The notes: a model not told the origin generated them from the letters alone. A stretch of DNA of 64,000 bases from Granulicella arctica (GCF_025685605.1 NZ_JAGTUT010000003.1:179986-243985), one strand, 5' to 3'. Positions 54,559 to 61,429 are shown, numbered from the stretch's first letter. Numbers and translations are program-made.

Positions 54559-54608
54559 GAAAGCGGCGTTTTGAGCAACAATCCCTGGCAGCCGAAGTTG
54601 TCGTGGGT
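54559..54608 (+). repeat. Array site 10: array left arm plus family-B right half
   Basis: Left arm GAAAGCGGCGTTTTGAGCAA is followed by CAATCCCTGGCAGCCGAAGT then TGTCGTGGGT, a family-B sequence instead of the usual right arm. It is one of two such hybrids (the other at 46497-46553). Confidence 0.65.
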
Positions 54609-54621
54609 AAATGGAGGGCGG

Positions 54622-55926
54622 CTAAGGAGCCGTGAGTTCGACGTCTCCTTTGTAGTAGGTAGCTTTACCATTTACGACGTAGGGTGCGAATCGGCACGAC
54701 TCAAGTTTCGACATAGCTGCCATCCAATCAGTTCCTTTTCCTGAACCTACGGGACCCATGCCTGTCACTTTTCCTGCCTCATTCACAGAAATCCTGATGG
54801 TCACTACGATGCCCTTACCCGTCCGTGGGGGGAGCGCGCCAACGTCACATGAAACCATCTGCTTCTTCATATCGACGACCGAAAGAATTGGCAAGGGATC
54901 GGCTAACTGAGAAGTAAAGTGAAGCACTAGTGGCATTTCCATCTGCTCAGCGACTCCATTCACCATGAGCGGCTTGAATTTATACCGAAGCGCCTGCTCC
55001 ATACCGAAGCTTTCCAAGCCCGGTTGATCCGAATTGTGCTTAGCCGTTTCCCTTACCTGTCCCGTGCGATCAGTTCGGGCGTACACAATCATGTAACCAT
55101 CAGTCTTCCCCTCGCGGACGGTCGGCCATTGAATATTAGGAGCTTGTTCAACGAGGCTTTCCTCTTTGGGAGTGGACACCATCGAAGTAGAGATCCTTTG
55201 GTCTGCCGGAGTGGACGCCGTTATCGTCAACATGGCGTCATCTGGCTTTTTCAGTTCTTCAAGCTTCGTCAGTCGCCCGATGACCGGCTGATAATCCAGA
55301 ACATCCGTTTGGTAAGTTCGAGCTATCTGCTTCTTTCCGAATCCCTTCCAATCCTTGAACTCCATCGAATCGTTGAAGGTCAGAATGTACGAGAGACGCG
55401 GCTCCGACCCACTGAAGCAGATCTGCCCCCATGTCATCTGATCCGTAATTCCACTTGGACGATCATCGCGGCGAAGGCAGCTTTGAGTGAGCTGGGCACC
55501 CACCATGACTGCACCGCCGCGAAAATTATTGGCCATAGGGAGTGGATTGAGGAGCGCCAGAGCGAAATTCTCCAGCCAACGCGGGTAATAATCCCCTTCG
55601 TCCTTCTCCTGCACCTGATCCCCGTTAACCACCTTTATCTGGGTAAATTTAGGCGATGCTATGGCAAGACGGTACTTTGTAGGGCTCAGCCACCAAGCCT
55701 CAATCTGGCCAGAGTATGGTCCCTGAGCTCCAATTTCCATCAAAGCATGGAACGGCTTTCCGTCTTCGGTCAGCGAGGAAGATTTGAGGGCACGATCGAT
55801 CGCAACAGAACCATCGATCCGCTCCCCTTGCATCTGAGGTAACCCTTGCATGTGTGCTGATGCTGTACCGGCAACCATGCAGAAAGCGGCTGATAGAACC
55901 AAACCAGAAAACCAACATTTGGACAT
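54622..55926 (-). CDS. Exported protein with two TonB C-terminal-like domains (array gene)
   Basis: 434 residues, the longest array product. Signal peptide MSKCWFSGLVLSAAFCMVAG. An N-terminal beta-rich domain (about 30-230) resembles outer-membrane lipoprotein-sorting-like folds (SPTKYRLAIASPKFTQIKVV). Then TonB_C-like domain 1 (DRTGQVRETAKHNSDQPGLE, ALRYKFKPLMVNG) and TonB_C-like domain 2 (ISVNEAGKVTGMGPVGSGKG, CRFAPYVVNGKATY). There is no membrane anchor, so it is not a classical TonB. Its unit is 1.5 kb, three times the usual size. Confidence 0.65.
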   Translation of the reverse strand: MSKCWFSGLVLSAAFCMVAGTASAHMQGLPQMQGERIDGSVAIDRALKSSSLTEDGKPFHALMEIGAQGPYSGQIEAWWLSPTKYRLAIASPKFTQIKVVNGDQVQEKDEGDYYPRWLENFALALLNPLPMANNFRGGAVMVGAQLTQSCLRRDDRPSGITDQMTWGQICFSGSEPRLSYILTFNDSMEFKDWKGFGKKQIARTYQTDVLDYQPVIGRLTKLEELKKPDDAMLTITASTPADQRISTSMVSTPKEESLVEQAPNIQWPTVREGKTDGYMIVYARTDRTGQVRETAKHNSDQPGLESFGMEQALRYKFKPLMVNGVAEQMEMPLVLHFTSQLADPLPILSVVDMKKQMVSCDVGALPPRTGKGIVVTIRISVNEAGKVTGMGPVGSGKGTDWMAAMSKLESCRFAPYVVNGKATYYKGDVELTAP

Positions 55927-56140
55927 TCCCGAATGCTATCGCAGGTCAGTGGGTTCATCTCGTGTATTCACCGCATCTGCCGTCTTTTAGGGTGAACACT
56001 CAGCTTGATAATCTGAAACAGACGCTTTAGGTGGAACAGCCGAATGAAGATAAATGACAGGCCCACACCGCGTGGCATATGTCCGGATGCGTCGTCTCGT
56101 CTGTCAGAGACAGATTCCTTGACGGCGGGGAGAAAGGTTG

Positions 56141-56169
56141 AAGTTTCCGAAAACCCAACTTTCGAGGAA
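56141..56169 (+). repeat. Array site 11, right arm only
   Basis: AAGTTTCCGAAAACCCAACT then TTCGAGGAA. The left arm is not recognisable; a GACGGCGGGG stretch just upstream may be its trace. Confidence 0.55.
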
Positions 56170-56244
56170 CCACCATCTTCGCTGTCGTTGATTTATCGCA
56201 ACTTTGCCCCGCGTCGACCGGATCTCCGCTCTGCTCACAACCTC

Positions 56245-56661
56245 TCAGAATGTGGACCCATAATCGAACGCAGCGAGAAAAGCAGACGCTGTAGCTTGAA
56301 CATCAATCCAGCGGGGATCGCTGAACACTATGTAAGGATCCATCTGTCCTACATATTTTGATGCGAACTGGTCCATTCCTATTTGAAGATCAAGCCAGGC
56401 CGCTGCCTGTTCTGTGGTGAGCGTGGACCTGAATCTTTGAAGGTATAGCTCGAAGTTCAGATTATCCAAGAGCTCACAGTAAACTTCATCAGGCGAGGAG
56501 ATCTCATAACTTTTCCCGAACCACGCTTGTTCCTGATACGGTCGATCCGCTATGTGTCTAACTGCGACAAGAATCTCCGATAACCAAGTCTCGCTCTCTT
56601 TCATCTGGTCCACGTCCCAAGATGCCCTATCAGTACCGTCTTTAGACCAGTCTAGAGTCAC
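56245..56661 (-). CDS. Soluble hypothetical protein, immunity-like (array gene)
   Basis: 138 residues from GTG 56661 (GAGACG upstream). Acidic and helical, with no signal: MKESETWLSEILVAVRHIAD and FELYLQRFRSTLTTEQAAAW. Size, acidity and setting resemble orphan immunity proteins, but no family is assigned. Confidence 0.5.
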   Translation of the reverse strand: MTLDWSKDGTDRASWDVDQMKESETWLSEILVAVRHIADRPYQEQAWFGKSYEISSPDEVYCELLDNLNFELYLQRFRSTLTTEQAAAWLDLQIGMDQFASKYVGQMDPYIVFSDPRWIDVQATASAFLAAFDYGSTF

Positions 56662-56678
56662 TTGTGCGTCTCTTCATG

Positions 56679-56741
56679 GAAAACGGTGTTTGCGGCAACT
56701 TCATTCGATTTAGACTGCCGAGAACACCGACTTTCGAGGAA
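56679..56741 (+). repeat. Array site 12
   Basis: Left arm GAAAACGGTGTTTGCGGCAA, spacer CTTCATTCGATTTAGA, right arm CTGCCGAGAACACCGACTTT then CGAGGAA. Confidence 0.8.
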
Positions 56742-56790
56742 TTATAATCTATAAGTTGTTAGTGGCCCGCACCAGGGGCGGAGGATTTGC

Positions 56791-57174
56791 GTGATCGAAT
56801 ACACGCTCGCCGATTGGACAGGGAAAAGCCGCTGGTTAGAGACTGAGGCTACCGTGTACTCGTCTGAGCAGATTGCCGATGGCAAGTTTGATGATGGGCC
56901 ACCCTCGACCCGACTCGTCTTCTACTATCGTGATCACGCTGAGTCCCTGCAAAGTGGTGACATAGTTGTAGATAGTCTGACACCCCTCTACCGTCTTCGG
57001 GCGAAAGAGACGTTTCAGATTCGGTTCAACCCTCGCAAGCCTTCTCAGTTTTATTGCTCCGAAGCAGCTAGCCCGTTCAGCCAATTTCGGCTTGCATTCT
57101 GGGTTGGGTTTGCCACTGTGACAGTGATCCTGATCCTTCGCTTCCTGCAATCTCACCATCTCCGCTGGTCATGA
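56791..57174 (+). CDS. DUF3592-like membrane protein (array gene)
   Basis: 127 residues from GTG 56791 with GGAGGA upstream. SRWLETEATVYSSEQIADGK, TRLVFYYRDHAESLQSGDIV and ETFQIRFNPRKPSQFYC follow the DUF3592 pattern. A single C-terminal helix (LAFWVGFATVTVILILRFL) anchors it. The stop is just before site 13, the usual gene-to-site spacing. Confidence 0.6.
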   Translation: MIEYTLADWTGKSRWLETEATVYSSEQIADGKFDDGPPSTRLVFYYRDHAESLQSGDIVVDSLTPLYRLRAKETFQIRFNPRKPSQFYCSEAASPFSQFRLAFWVGFATVTVILILRFLQSHHLRWS

Positions 57175-57693
57175 CTGAGAAACGACGTTTTGAGCAACTA
57201 CGAACCTGACGTTTCTGAAAACAACGACTTTGCGCGAGGTCTCCGTCTCATCCGGCCATAGGCTCTTGATTGTTGCGGCTATCCGTCGAGAGATGTTGTT
57301 CGCTTTGGCTTCGGCGCGTAGCTGACGGCGTTGCGTGGCAAGACCGGGAATGTAGTTGCATAGGCGTTTTGTTTCTAAACCGAGCCAAGGAGCGAGTCGC
57401 TCTTCGTTCGCCGCCCATTCAAGCCACTCGGCCACTTCGACCTTCATCAGGTCCCTTAAGAAGTTGTCGTCGCGGGCAGCAACCGAGGCATCCTCTAGGA
57501 ATGCACAGATCGGAAGGATAACCCCCAAATTCCCCTCTTCCAACGCAGCTGTCAAAGCAGGTATGAGAATTGAGCCGAAGACGATGTAATGAATGGCTTC
57601 GTCGTCTCGCATATATGCGAACTCTGCACGATAGGTAGCCTCAAGCTTGGGAAACCGGCTGAACAGCTCGGGCACCACAGTCGCATAGTTCAT
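57169..57693 (-). CDS. DUF7674/immunity-like protein whose C-terminus is encoded by a site (array gene)
   Basis: 174 residues. LFSRFPKLEATYRAEFAYMR, YIVFGSILIPALTAALEEGN and PWLGLETKRLCNYIPG are typical of a soluble immunity-like family (DUF7674-type). The last 20 or so residues (KVVVFRNVRFVVAQNVV) are the minus-strand translation of site 13, and the stop is beyond it, so the site replaces or extends the natural C-terminus. It overlaps the end of the neighbouring rightward gene by six bases. Confidence 0.6.
   Translation of the reverse strand: MNYATVVPELFSRFPKLEATYRAEFAYMRDDEAIHYIVFGSILIPALTAALEEGNLGVILPICAFLEDASVAARDDNFLRDLMKVEVAEWLEWAANEERLAPWLGLETKRLCNYIPGLATQRRQLRAEAKANNISRRIAATIKSLWPDETETSRKVVVFRNVRFVVAQNVVSQS
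57178..57239 (+). repeat. Array site 13
   Basis: Left arm GAAACGACGTTTTGAGCAAC, spacer TACGAACCTGAC, right arm GTTTCTGAAAACAACGACTT then TGCGCGAG. It lies within the 3' end of the leftward gene 57169-57693. Confidence 0.8.
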
Positions 57694-57723
57694 GTCCTGA
57701 GAATACCGGCGACGGTCATTCGT

Positions 57724-57778
57724 GGAAAACGGTGTTTTCTGAAACTAAGTTTAGAGATGTCGAACCGTAATTCTCAGG
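57724..57778 (+). repeat. Array site 14, degenerate right arm
   Basis: Left arm GGAAAACGGTGTTTTCTGAA is good. The right side (AGATGTCGAACCGTAATTCT then CAGGA) is only weakly recognisable. Confidence 0.55.
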
Positions 57779-57838
57779 ATGATCGTCTCGCTTCTACGCG
57801 GCTCCAGAGGTAAGAGATGACAATCGAGAAGGTCGACG

Positions 57839-58060
57839 TCACAAGAATATCGGCAAGAAGGCCGCGCCATAGCAAACGGGAATCGCTAGCAAACCCCGAG
57901 GTGACATGTATGCGAACGGACGCCCGATAGGAGTACTACAGTCGATACATTGAGCGGGGCTAAGATTAAGGCACAAGAACAGTCCACATGAGATAAGCAG
58001 TGCACAACGGCTGAGCGGACACGCTGTCGTGTTTTCATATCGCGTAATACGACCAACAGT
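57839..58060 (-). CDS. Uncertain small membrane protein (array unit 14-15)
   Basis: The minus frame is open across the unit and reads two hydrophobic stretches (ALLISCGLFLCLNLSPAQC and GLLAIPVCYGAAFLPIFL). No ATG, GTG or TTG lies at a sensible position between the site and the first helix, so the start is unknown and the boundary given is approximate. Alternative short frames on both strands exist. This is the weakest gene call in the array. Confidence 0.25.
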   Translation of the reverse strand, partial: TVGRITRYENTTACPLSRCALLISCGLFLCLNLSPAQCIDCSTPIGRPFAYMSPRGLLAIPVCYGAAFLPIFL

Positions 58061-58076
58061 GCTCCCCTGTTCCCGC

Positions 58077-58117
58077 AAAACGGCGTTATCGGAAATCAGC
58101 GTCGTGACTACAGGAGG
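58077..58117 (+). repeat. Array site 15, degenerate right arm
   Basis: Left arm AAAACGGCGTTATCGGAAAT. The right side shows only CGTCGTGACTACAGGAGG. Confidence 0.55.
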
Positions 58118-58326
58118 ATGGCTGCAACGAATAACAGGATGCCAGCCGCAGCCTGCGAAACCAGGACTAACCAATACCCAAAGGGCTGGCGTATGCGATC
58201 CAACTCACCGAATTTTCCGAATGCTCGCCCTGTTATCGTTCCATATGCCACGAAGTAGAGTAGCAACATCCCGAAGCATGTGCAGATAATGCGCGGCCAC
58301 ATACCTGCTGTTTCCATGCAAGCCAT
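58108..58326 (-). CDS. Small two-helix membrane protein (array gene)
   Basis: 72 residues from ATG 58326 with GAGAGG upstream. MACMETAGMWPRIICTCFGM leads into helix 1 (MLLLYFVAYGTITGRAF), a loop DRIRQPFGYW and helix 2 (LVLVSQAAAGILLFVAAILL). The longer frame start crosses site 16 and is rejected. Confidence 0.55.
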   Translation of the reverse strand: MACMETAGMWPRIICTCFGMLLLYFVAYGTITGRAFGKFGELDRIRQPFGYWLVLVSQAAAGILLFVAAILL

Positions 58327-58411
58327 CCTCTCAGGGCGATCAGGCAGGACGCAAGTATCGGCCGGTCGTAGAAGGTAGGAAGCATCCTGAACAATTTGTT
58401 GCCTTGATCCC

Positions 58412-58476
58412 GGAAGACGGGGTTTACGGAAAGCAGGTCTAGTCCGGCTAATCCTTTGGACGCGGCGGGAAGAGAG
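58412..58476 (+). repeat. Array site 16, degenerate
   Basis: Left arm GGAAGACGGGGTTTACGGAA. The right side near 58460-58476 keeps only GACGCGGCGGGAAGAG. Confidence 0.45.
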
Positions 58477-58576
58477 GGCGAATGTCACTCCTGTCTTGGC
58501 GCCTATCCATTTCGTCCTTTGGCTGCCGCAGCCACGCCTTGAGTGCGGCTTTCAGCTTCGCTAAGACCTTCTCCAT
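58448..58576 (-). CDS. 42-residue amphipathic small protein (array gene)
   Basis: ATG 58576 follows GAGAGGA at eight bases. MEKVLAKLKAALKAWLRQPK is a basic amphipathic helix, followed by DEMDRRQDRSDIRPLFPPRP. It is the only good candidate in the shortest unit (about 210 bp), and its stop lies inside the degenerate half of site 16. It is too short for usual gene callers. Confidence 0.45.
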   Translation of the reverse strand: MEKVLAKLKAALKAWLRQPKDEMDRRQDRSDIRPLFPPRPKD

Positions 58577-58624
58577 GCGCCATCCTCTCACGGCCTAAGG
58601 CCGAGGCACACCAGGCTGTTCTCG

Positions 58625-58684
58625 GAAAACGGAGTTCTAGGAAACAACAAGACCGTAGTTGCCGATAACCCAACTTCCGAGAGA
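58625..58684 (+). repeat. Array site 17
   Basis: Left arm GAAAACGGAGTTCTAGGAAA, spacer CAACAAGACCGTA, right arm GTTGCCGATAACCCAACTTC then CGAGAG. Arms drift together (CCAAC with GGAGTT). Confidence 0.7.
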
Positions 58685-58846
58685 CCGAGAGTTTGAAGCC
58701 AGGCTCCATCTATGGTCGCGTCTGCGGACAGTTCAATCTGAAGGCTATCCGTTACTACATTGGACCGTTCAGGATTTGTTGAGTTTTCACTTTTCACTGA
58801 GCCATTTCTGCCGTATCGTGTCTTCAAATCATTGCAGGAGGAATCT

Positions 58847-59263
58847 GTGACTTCACCCGTCGAACCCATGGAACTTCGAACAGCCTATGGCAGGATCTAC
58901 GACTGGTTCCGGCGCAATGTTTCAAGCCTTGAAGAGCAGGAAGAGAGCGACTACAAGACATCTTCACTCAACTTGGTCCAGCATTTGCCACCGCCCGATC
59001 AGGCGACCGATCTAGAGATGCGTGCGGTTTTGGCGGAGGTTGTTGGAGGTCTTTTCGAGTGCGGCTATAGTGGCTCTGACGGACATCATAAGATGTTCGA
59101 GTATGCGCATGCTGCTACATCACATTATCCCAGCAAATACAGCCTGCGACCCGAAGATATTGAGGATCTCCGTTCCTCTCACCTATGGCCATACTTGTCC
59201 CCAGCCCGGAATGAACGACAGAACGCTGAAGACCCCGTTCTCCTATCGAGAAGAGGACAGTGA
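58847..59263 (+). CDS. Soluble hypothetical protein (array gene)
   Basis: 138 residues from GTG 58847, preceded by AGGAGG at 58836-58841. MELRTAYGRIYDWFRRNVSS, EMRAVLAEVVGGLFECGYSG and HKMFEYAHAATSHYPSKYSL are helical; no signal or membrane segment. No family recognised; the size and acidic character fit cassette proteins. Confidence 0.6.
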   Translation: MTSPVEPMELRTAYGRIYDWFRRNVSSLEEQEESDYKTSSLNLVQHLPPPDQATDLEMRAVLAEVVGGLFECGYSGSDGHHKMFEYAHAATSHYPSKYSLRPEDIEDLRSSHLWPYLSPARNERQNAEDPVLLSRRGQ

Positions 59264-59314
59264 GCTGTACCTGGTGAACTACGCTTGAGCCTCAACCTCG
59301 CCGGTTGTCCGGCA

Positions 59315-59372
59315 GAGAACGGTGTTTTGAAACAACAAAATCGAAGTTGCCGAAAACACCGACTTTGCGGAA
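59315..59372 (+). repeat. Array site 18
   Basis: Left arm GAGAACGGTGTTTTGAAACA, spacer ACAAAATCGAA, right arm GTTGCCGAAAACACCGACTT then TGCGGAA. The right arm is identical to the proximal sites, although it is about 10 kb from the recombinase. Confidence 0.8.
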
Positions 59373-59388
59373 TCCATCGCTCGACAGG

Positions 59389-59955
59389 CTAAGTGCAATG
59401 ATCCCAATCGGTGTCGGTGTAAAACAAAACCGTATACCAACGGCTTTCGAGGCGACGTACTCGCACCACCTCGCAGGGTAATCCGTTGAGTTTGCCGGGC
59501 GAGCGCTGCTTGGAAACTTCCCTGAGACGATCACTTGGATCATTCACAAGGTATACGGTAGTGTCGCCCGCACCGGGAAAACCCCAACCATCCCACTCAA
59601 CGTGTTTCAGGCTTCCGTTTACGGGCGTGGGTTCGTTCAGCACCTGCGTCTTGTAGCTTTGTGACCGGACAAGCCAACGGGTAGATGTCCGGAGATAGTC
59701 AGATGCTCTGAACAAGGAGAACGCAAGAACGACGAAGATGATGACCATTGTCGCGACTGCTAAGCTTTGGCGTCGGAGTCGAGTCAATGCGACGGCCAGC
59801 AAGACCACAGCAATCACAATGGCCAGCGGAATAGAGCCGAAGAAGGCACCGGCATCGTTACCCCATATCAGGGTGGGCGACAACAAGAGCACTGCCCCTA
59901 TTGCTCCGCTTACCGGAAGCCACCAATTGAAAGAGACCTGCTTGGCTTCGTTCAT
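59389..59955 (-). CDS. Membrane protein with exported C-terminal domain (array gene)
   Basis: 188 residues. Three N-terminal helices (LPVSGAIGAVLLLSPTLIWG; IPLAIVIAVVLLAVALTRL; VATMVIIFVVLAFSLFRASD) precede a soluble beta domain with HVEWDGWGFPGAGDTTVYLV, LPCEVVRVRRLESRWYTVLF and DWDHC. The latter looks like a small conserved module found in several exported proteins. Function unknown. Confidence 0.6.
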   Translation of the reverse strand: MNEAKQVSFNWWLPVSGAIGAVLLLSPTLIWGNDAGAFFGSIPLAIVIAVVLLAVALTRLRRQSLAVATMVIIFVVLAFSLFRASDYLRTSTRWLVRSQSYKTQVLNEPTPVNGSLKHVEWDGWGFPGAGDTTVYLVNDPSDRLREVSKQRSPGKLNGLPCEVVRVRRLESRWYTVLFYTDTDWDHCT

Positions 59956-59984
59956 GCCTAAATCCTAGATCATCGGCTTTTCCT

Positions 59985-60040
59985 GGGAAACGGTGTTTGC
60001 GGCAAGAACGATGAGAAGAGAAGCACCGAGCTCTCAGAGA
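59985..60040 (+). repeat. Array site 19 (last recognised), degenerate right arm
   Basis: Left arm GGAAACGGTGTTTGCGGCAA is intact. The right side has GCACCGAGCTCTCAGAG in place of the conserved arm. No further copies were seen downstream. Confidence 0.6.
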
Positions 60041-60101
60041 TTTAGATGCTGCTTAGTAGACCGATTTGGATGATGCACCGCTCAATGGCTTGCGCCGCTG
60101 C

Positions 60102-60233
60102 CTAAAGCATCGCGATCGATGTGGCATGACGACTAAGGTCTGAGAGTTCAAGTCGTCGGGCTTCCGCGCGAAACCCGTCACAGTCCGCAGTCCACGTGGT
60201 TATGAGTTTATGAAGTTGTTCCTGAGTGGCCAT
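60102..60233 (-). CDS. 43-residue hypothetical protein
   Basis: ATG 60233 reads MATQEQLHKLITTWTADCDG and a helical, charged remainder, stopping at 60102. A TACAAT-like -10 box lies a few bases upstream on the minus strand, so the message could be nearly leaderless; no ribosome site is seen. It would be the last cassette gene, after site 19. Confidence 0.4.
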   Translation of the reverse strand: MATQEQLHKLITTWTADCDGFRAEARRLELSDLSRHATSIAML

Positions 60234-60347
60234 GCCGTATTGTACCGACTATACGTAAGGAGCATTATCAGGCATAACTAACCTGTAATGAGCAAGATAC
60301 AATAGTCTGAACTGGTGGTCTGCGGTTGAAATCTTACGCCGGGAGCA

Positions 60348-60671
60348 CTAAAGCTCAACGAGACGCGTCACGGACAGGATTTGCTCTTCGGGGTCGATCA
60401 TAACGCTGCACGATTGATGGGCTTCCACTCGGATCATGCCATTAAAATAAAGGTCCACCTGGACAAGGCAGGCTTCGGCAAAGTTGTCAGGCCAGATGGT
60501 GCAGCGCCAAAAACTACCCTTGTTGACCAAAAACATCTCAAGCTTCGCCTTGTCTCGGTGCTTCTGCACCAGTAAGTCGTTACTTCGAAATCCGCAGGCC
60601 AGCCGACCCCGGACATAGGGATCTTTTTCAATCTCATTCACGATCTCTTGTAATCGCTTCTTTATAGACAT
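60348..60671 (-). CDS. Soluble hypothetical protein
   Basis: 107 residues from ATG 60671. MSIKKRLQEIVNEIEKDPYV, LEMFLVNKGSFWRCTIWPDN and VDLYFNGMIRVEAHQSC. Alpha/beta in character, no signal, no recognised family. The longer frame upstream is unsupported. Its position beyond the last clear site makes cassette origin uncertain. Confidence 0.55.
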   Translation of the reverse strand: MSIKKRLQEIVNEIEKDPYVRGRLACGFRSNDLLVQKHRDKAKLEMFLVNKGSFWRCTIWPDNFAEACLVQVDLYFNGMIRVEAHQSCSVMIDPEEQILSVTRLVEL

Positions 60672-60941
60672 CAGGCTCCAACACTGTTTCCCGAATGAGC
60701 TCCCATGAATCTGGGATCTGCTCCTAACTCTACTTCCAGCGGACAATGTCCAGGCAGATGCCTCTTCCAATCGCGATGCATGAAGCGATTCTCGTTTGTT
60801 GAGGACACCAAGGCCAACTGCCGGGTAGAGTTGCAAAAGACCGAAATCAGCATCGATAAAGTGCTTTGCAGCAAACTTGGAAAAGACACCTCCAACAGTC
60901 CACTTGCAGATGACGGCAGAGGGAGTCTCCTTCTGTCTCCA

Positions 60942-61325
60942 TCACTTGAGGTCAAACAAGGTACTGGAGGATGCCCTACGGGTTTTCAGCCGAAGCGAAC
61001 GCTGTGCCTTCTTCTGCTCGCCCTCGACGCGGTGTTGTTCCAACATCGTGGCCACCTGGCCGGAAGGGGATTCGAGGATGGGCACGACCCGCTGCGTGCA
61101 GAAGTTGATCACATCGGTATAGGTGAGATTCCACTTCTGAGCGGCCCGCTTCATCCGCAGATACGCTGGAAGAGGCATCTTGACGGTGACGCACTGTAGA
61201 GGCCGCTTCGGTTGCGGATCGACCATATCCTCGAGCACGGCCTGTAGAAACACCTCGCTCATCGGATCTGGCGGTGCCGTGAGTTGAAACTCATCTTCAT
61301 GCACAAGCTGATGCAATTTCTCCAT
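60942..61325 (-). CDS. Ribbon-helix-helix-like small protein (paralogue 2)
   Basis: 127 residues. CVTVKMPLPAYLRMKRAAQK and NLTYTDVINFCTQRVVPILE align with AMTVKIPYADYARVTRVREG and NQTDLTRFFFELALPILE in paralogue 1; both continue with an LLEQHR/MLEQHR segment and a basic C-terminus. A strand-helix-helix DNA-binding dimer is inferred. The two genes bracket the cassette array in the same orientation. Here the helicase partner is absent. Confidence 0.6.
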   Translation of the reverse strand: MEKLHQLVHEDEFQLTAPPDPMSEVFLQAVLEDMVDPQPKRPLQCVTVKMPLPAYLRMKRAAQKWNLTYTDVINFCTQRVVPILESPSGQVATMLEQHRVEGEQKKAQRSLRLKTRRASSSTLFDLK

Positions 61326-61429
61326 TTGTTCGCCACCTTGACTGGTTCAAGATTAACATCCGAAGCTCGCAAACTCAATGGTTTAGCGTTTTCTTGGTCA
61401 ACGTTACAGACTGGTGTAAACGGTTGGGA

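Larger units (their letters stand above)
48322..60040 (+). other. Integron-like gene-cassette array with its recombinase
   Basis: A recombinase gene bounded by inverted motif copies is followed by about 19 directly oriented imperfect palindromes between 49867 and 60040. Start-to-start spacings are about 210-720 bp, with one of 1.6 kb; most are close to 0.5 kb. Almost every interval contains one short gene. The sites keep one orientation while the genes point either way. Sites in the first 3 kb are best conserved; many distal ones have degenerate right arms. This matches cassette arrays of integrons in layout, but the site consensus and recombinase are different. Confidence 0.7.

Noticed and set aside
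49371..60040. CRISPR array
   Set aside because: The repeats are regular in motif but the intervals are 0.2-1.6 kb and contain genes; repeats are imperfect palindromes of 60-80 bp, and no cas genes are present.
48412..60040. A classical integron (IntI with attC sites)
   Set aside because: The recombinase lacks recognisable IntI-specific sequence, it is not divergent from the array, and the sites do not fit the RYYYAAC/GTTRRRY boxes. Only the layout is alike.
49867..60040. REP/BIME or plain transcription terminators
   Set aside because: Sites keep one orientation irrespective of gene direction, occur at 5' ends as well as 3' ends of genes, and lack T-tracts. A passive repeat family cannot be fully excluded without comparative data.
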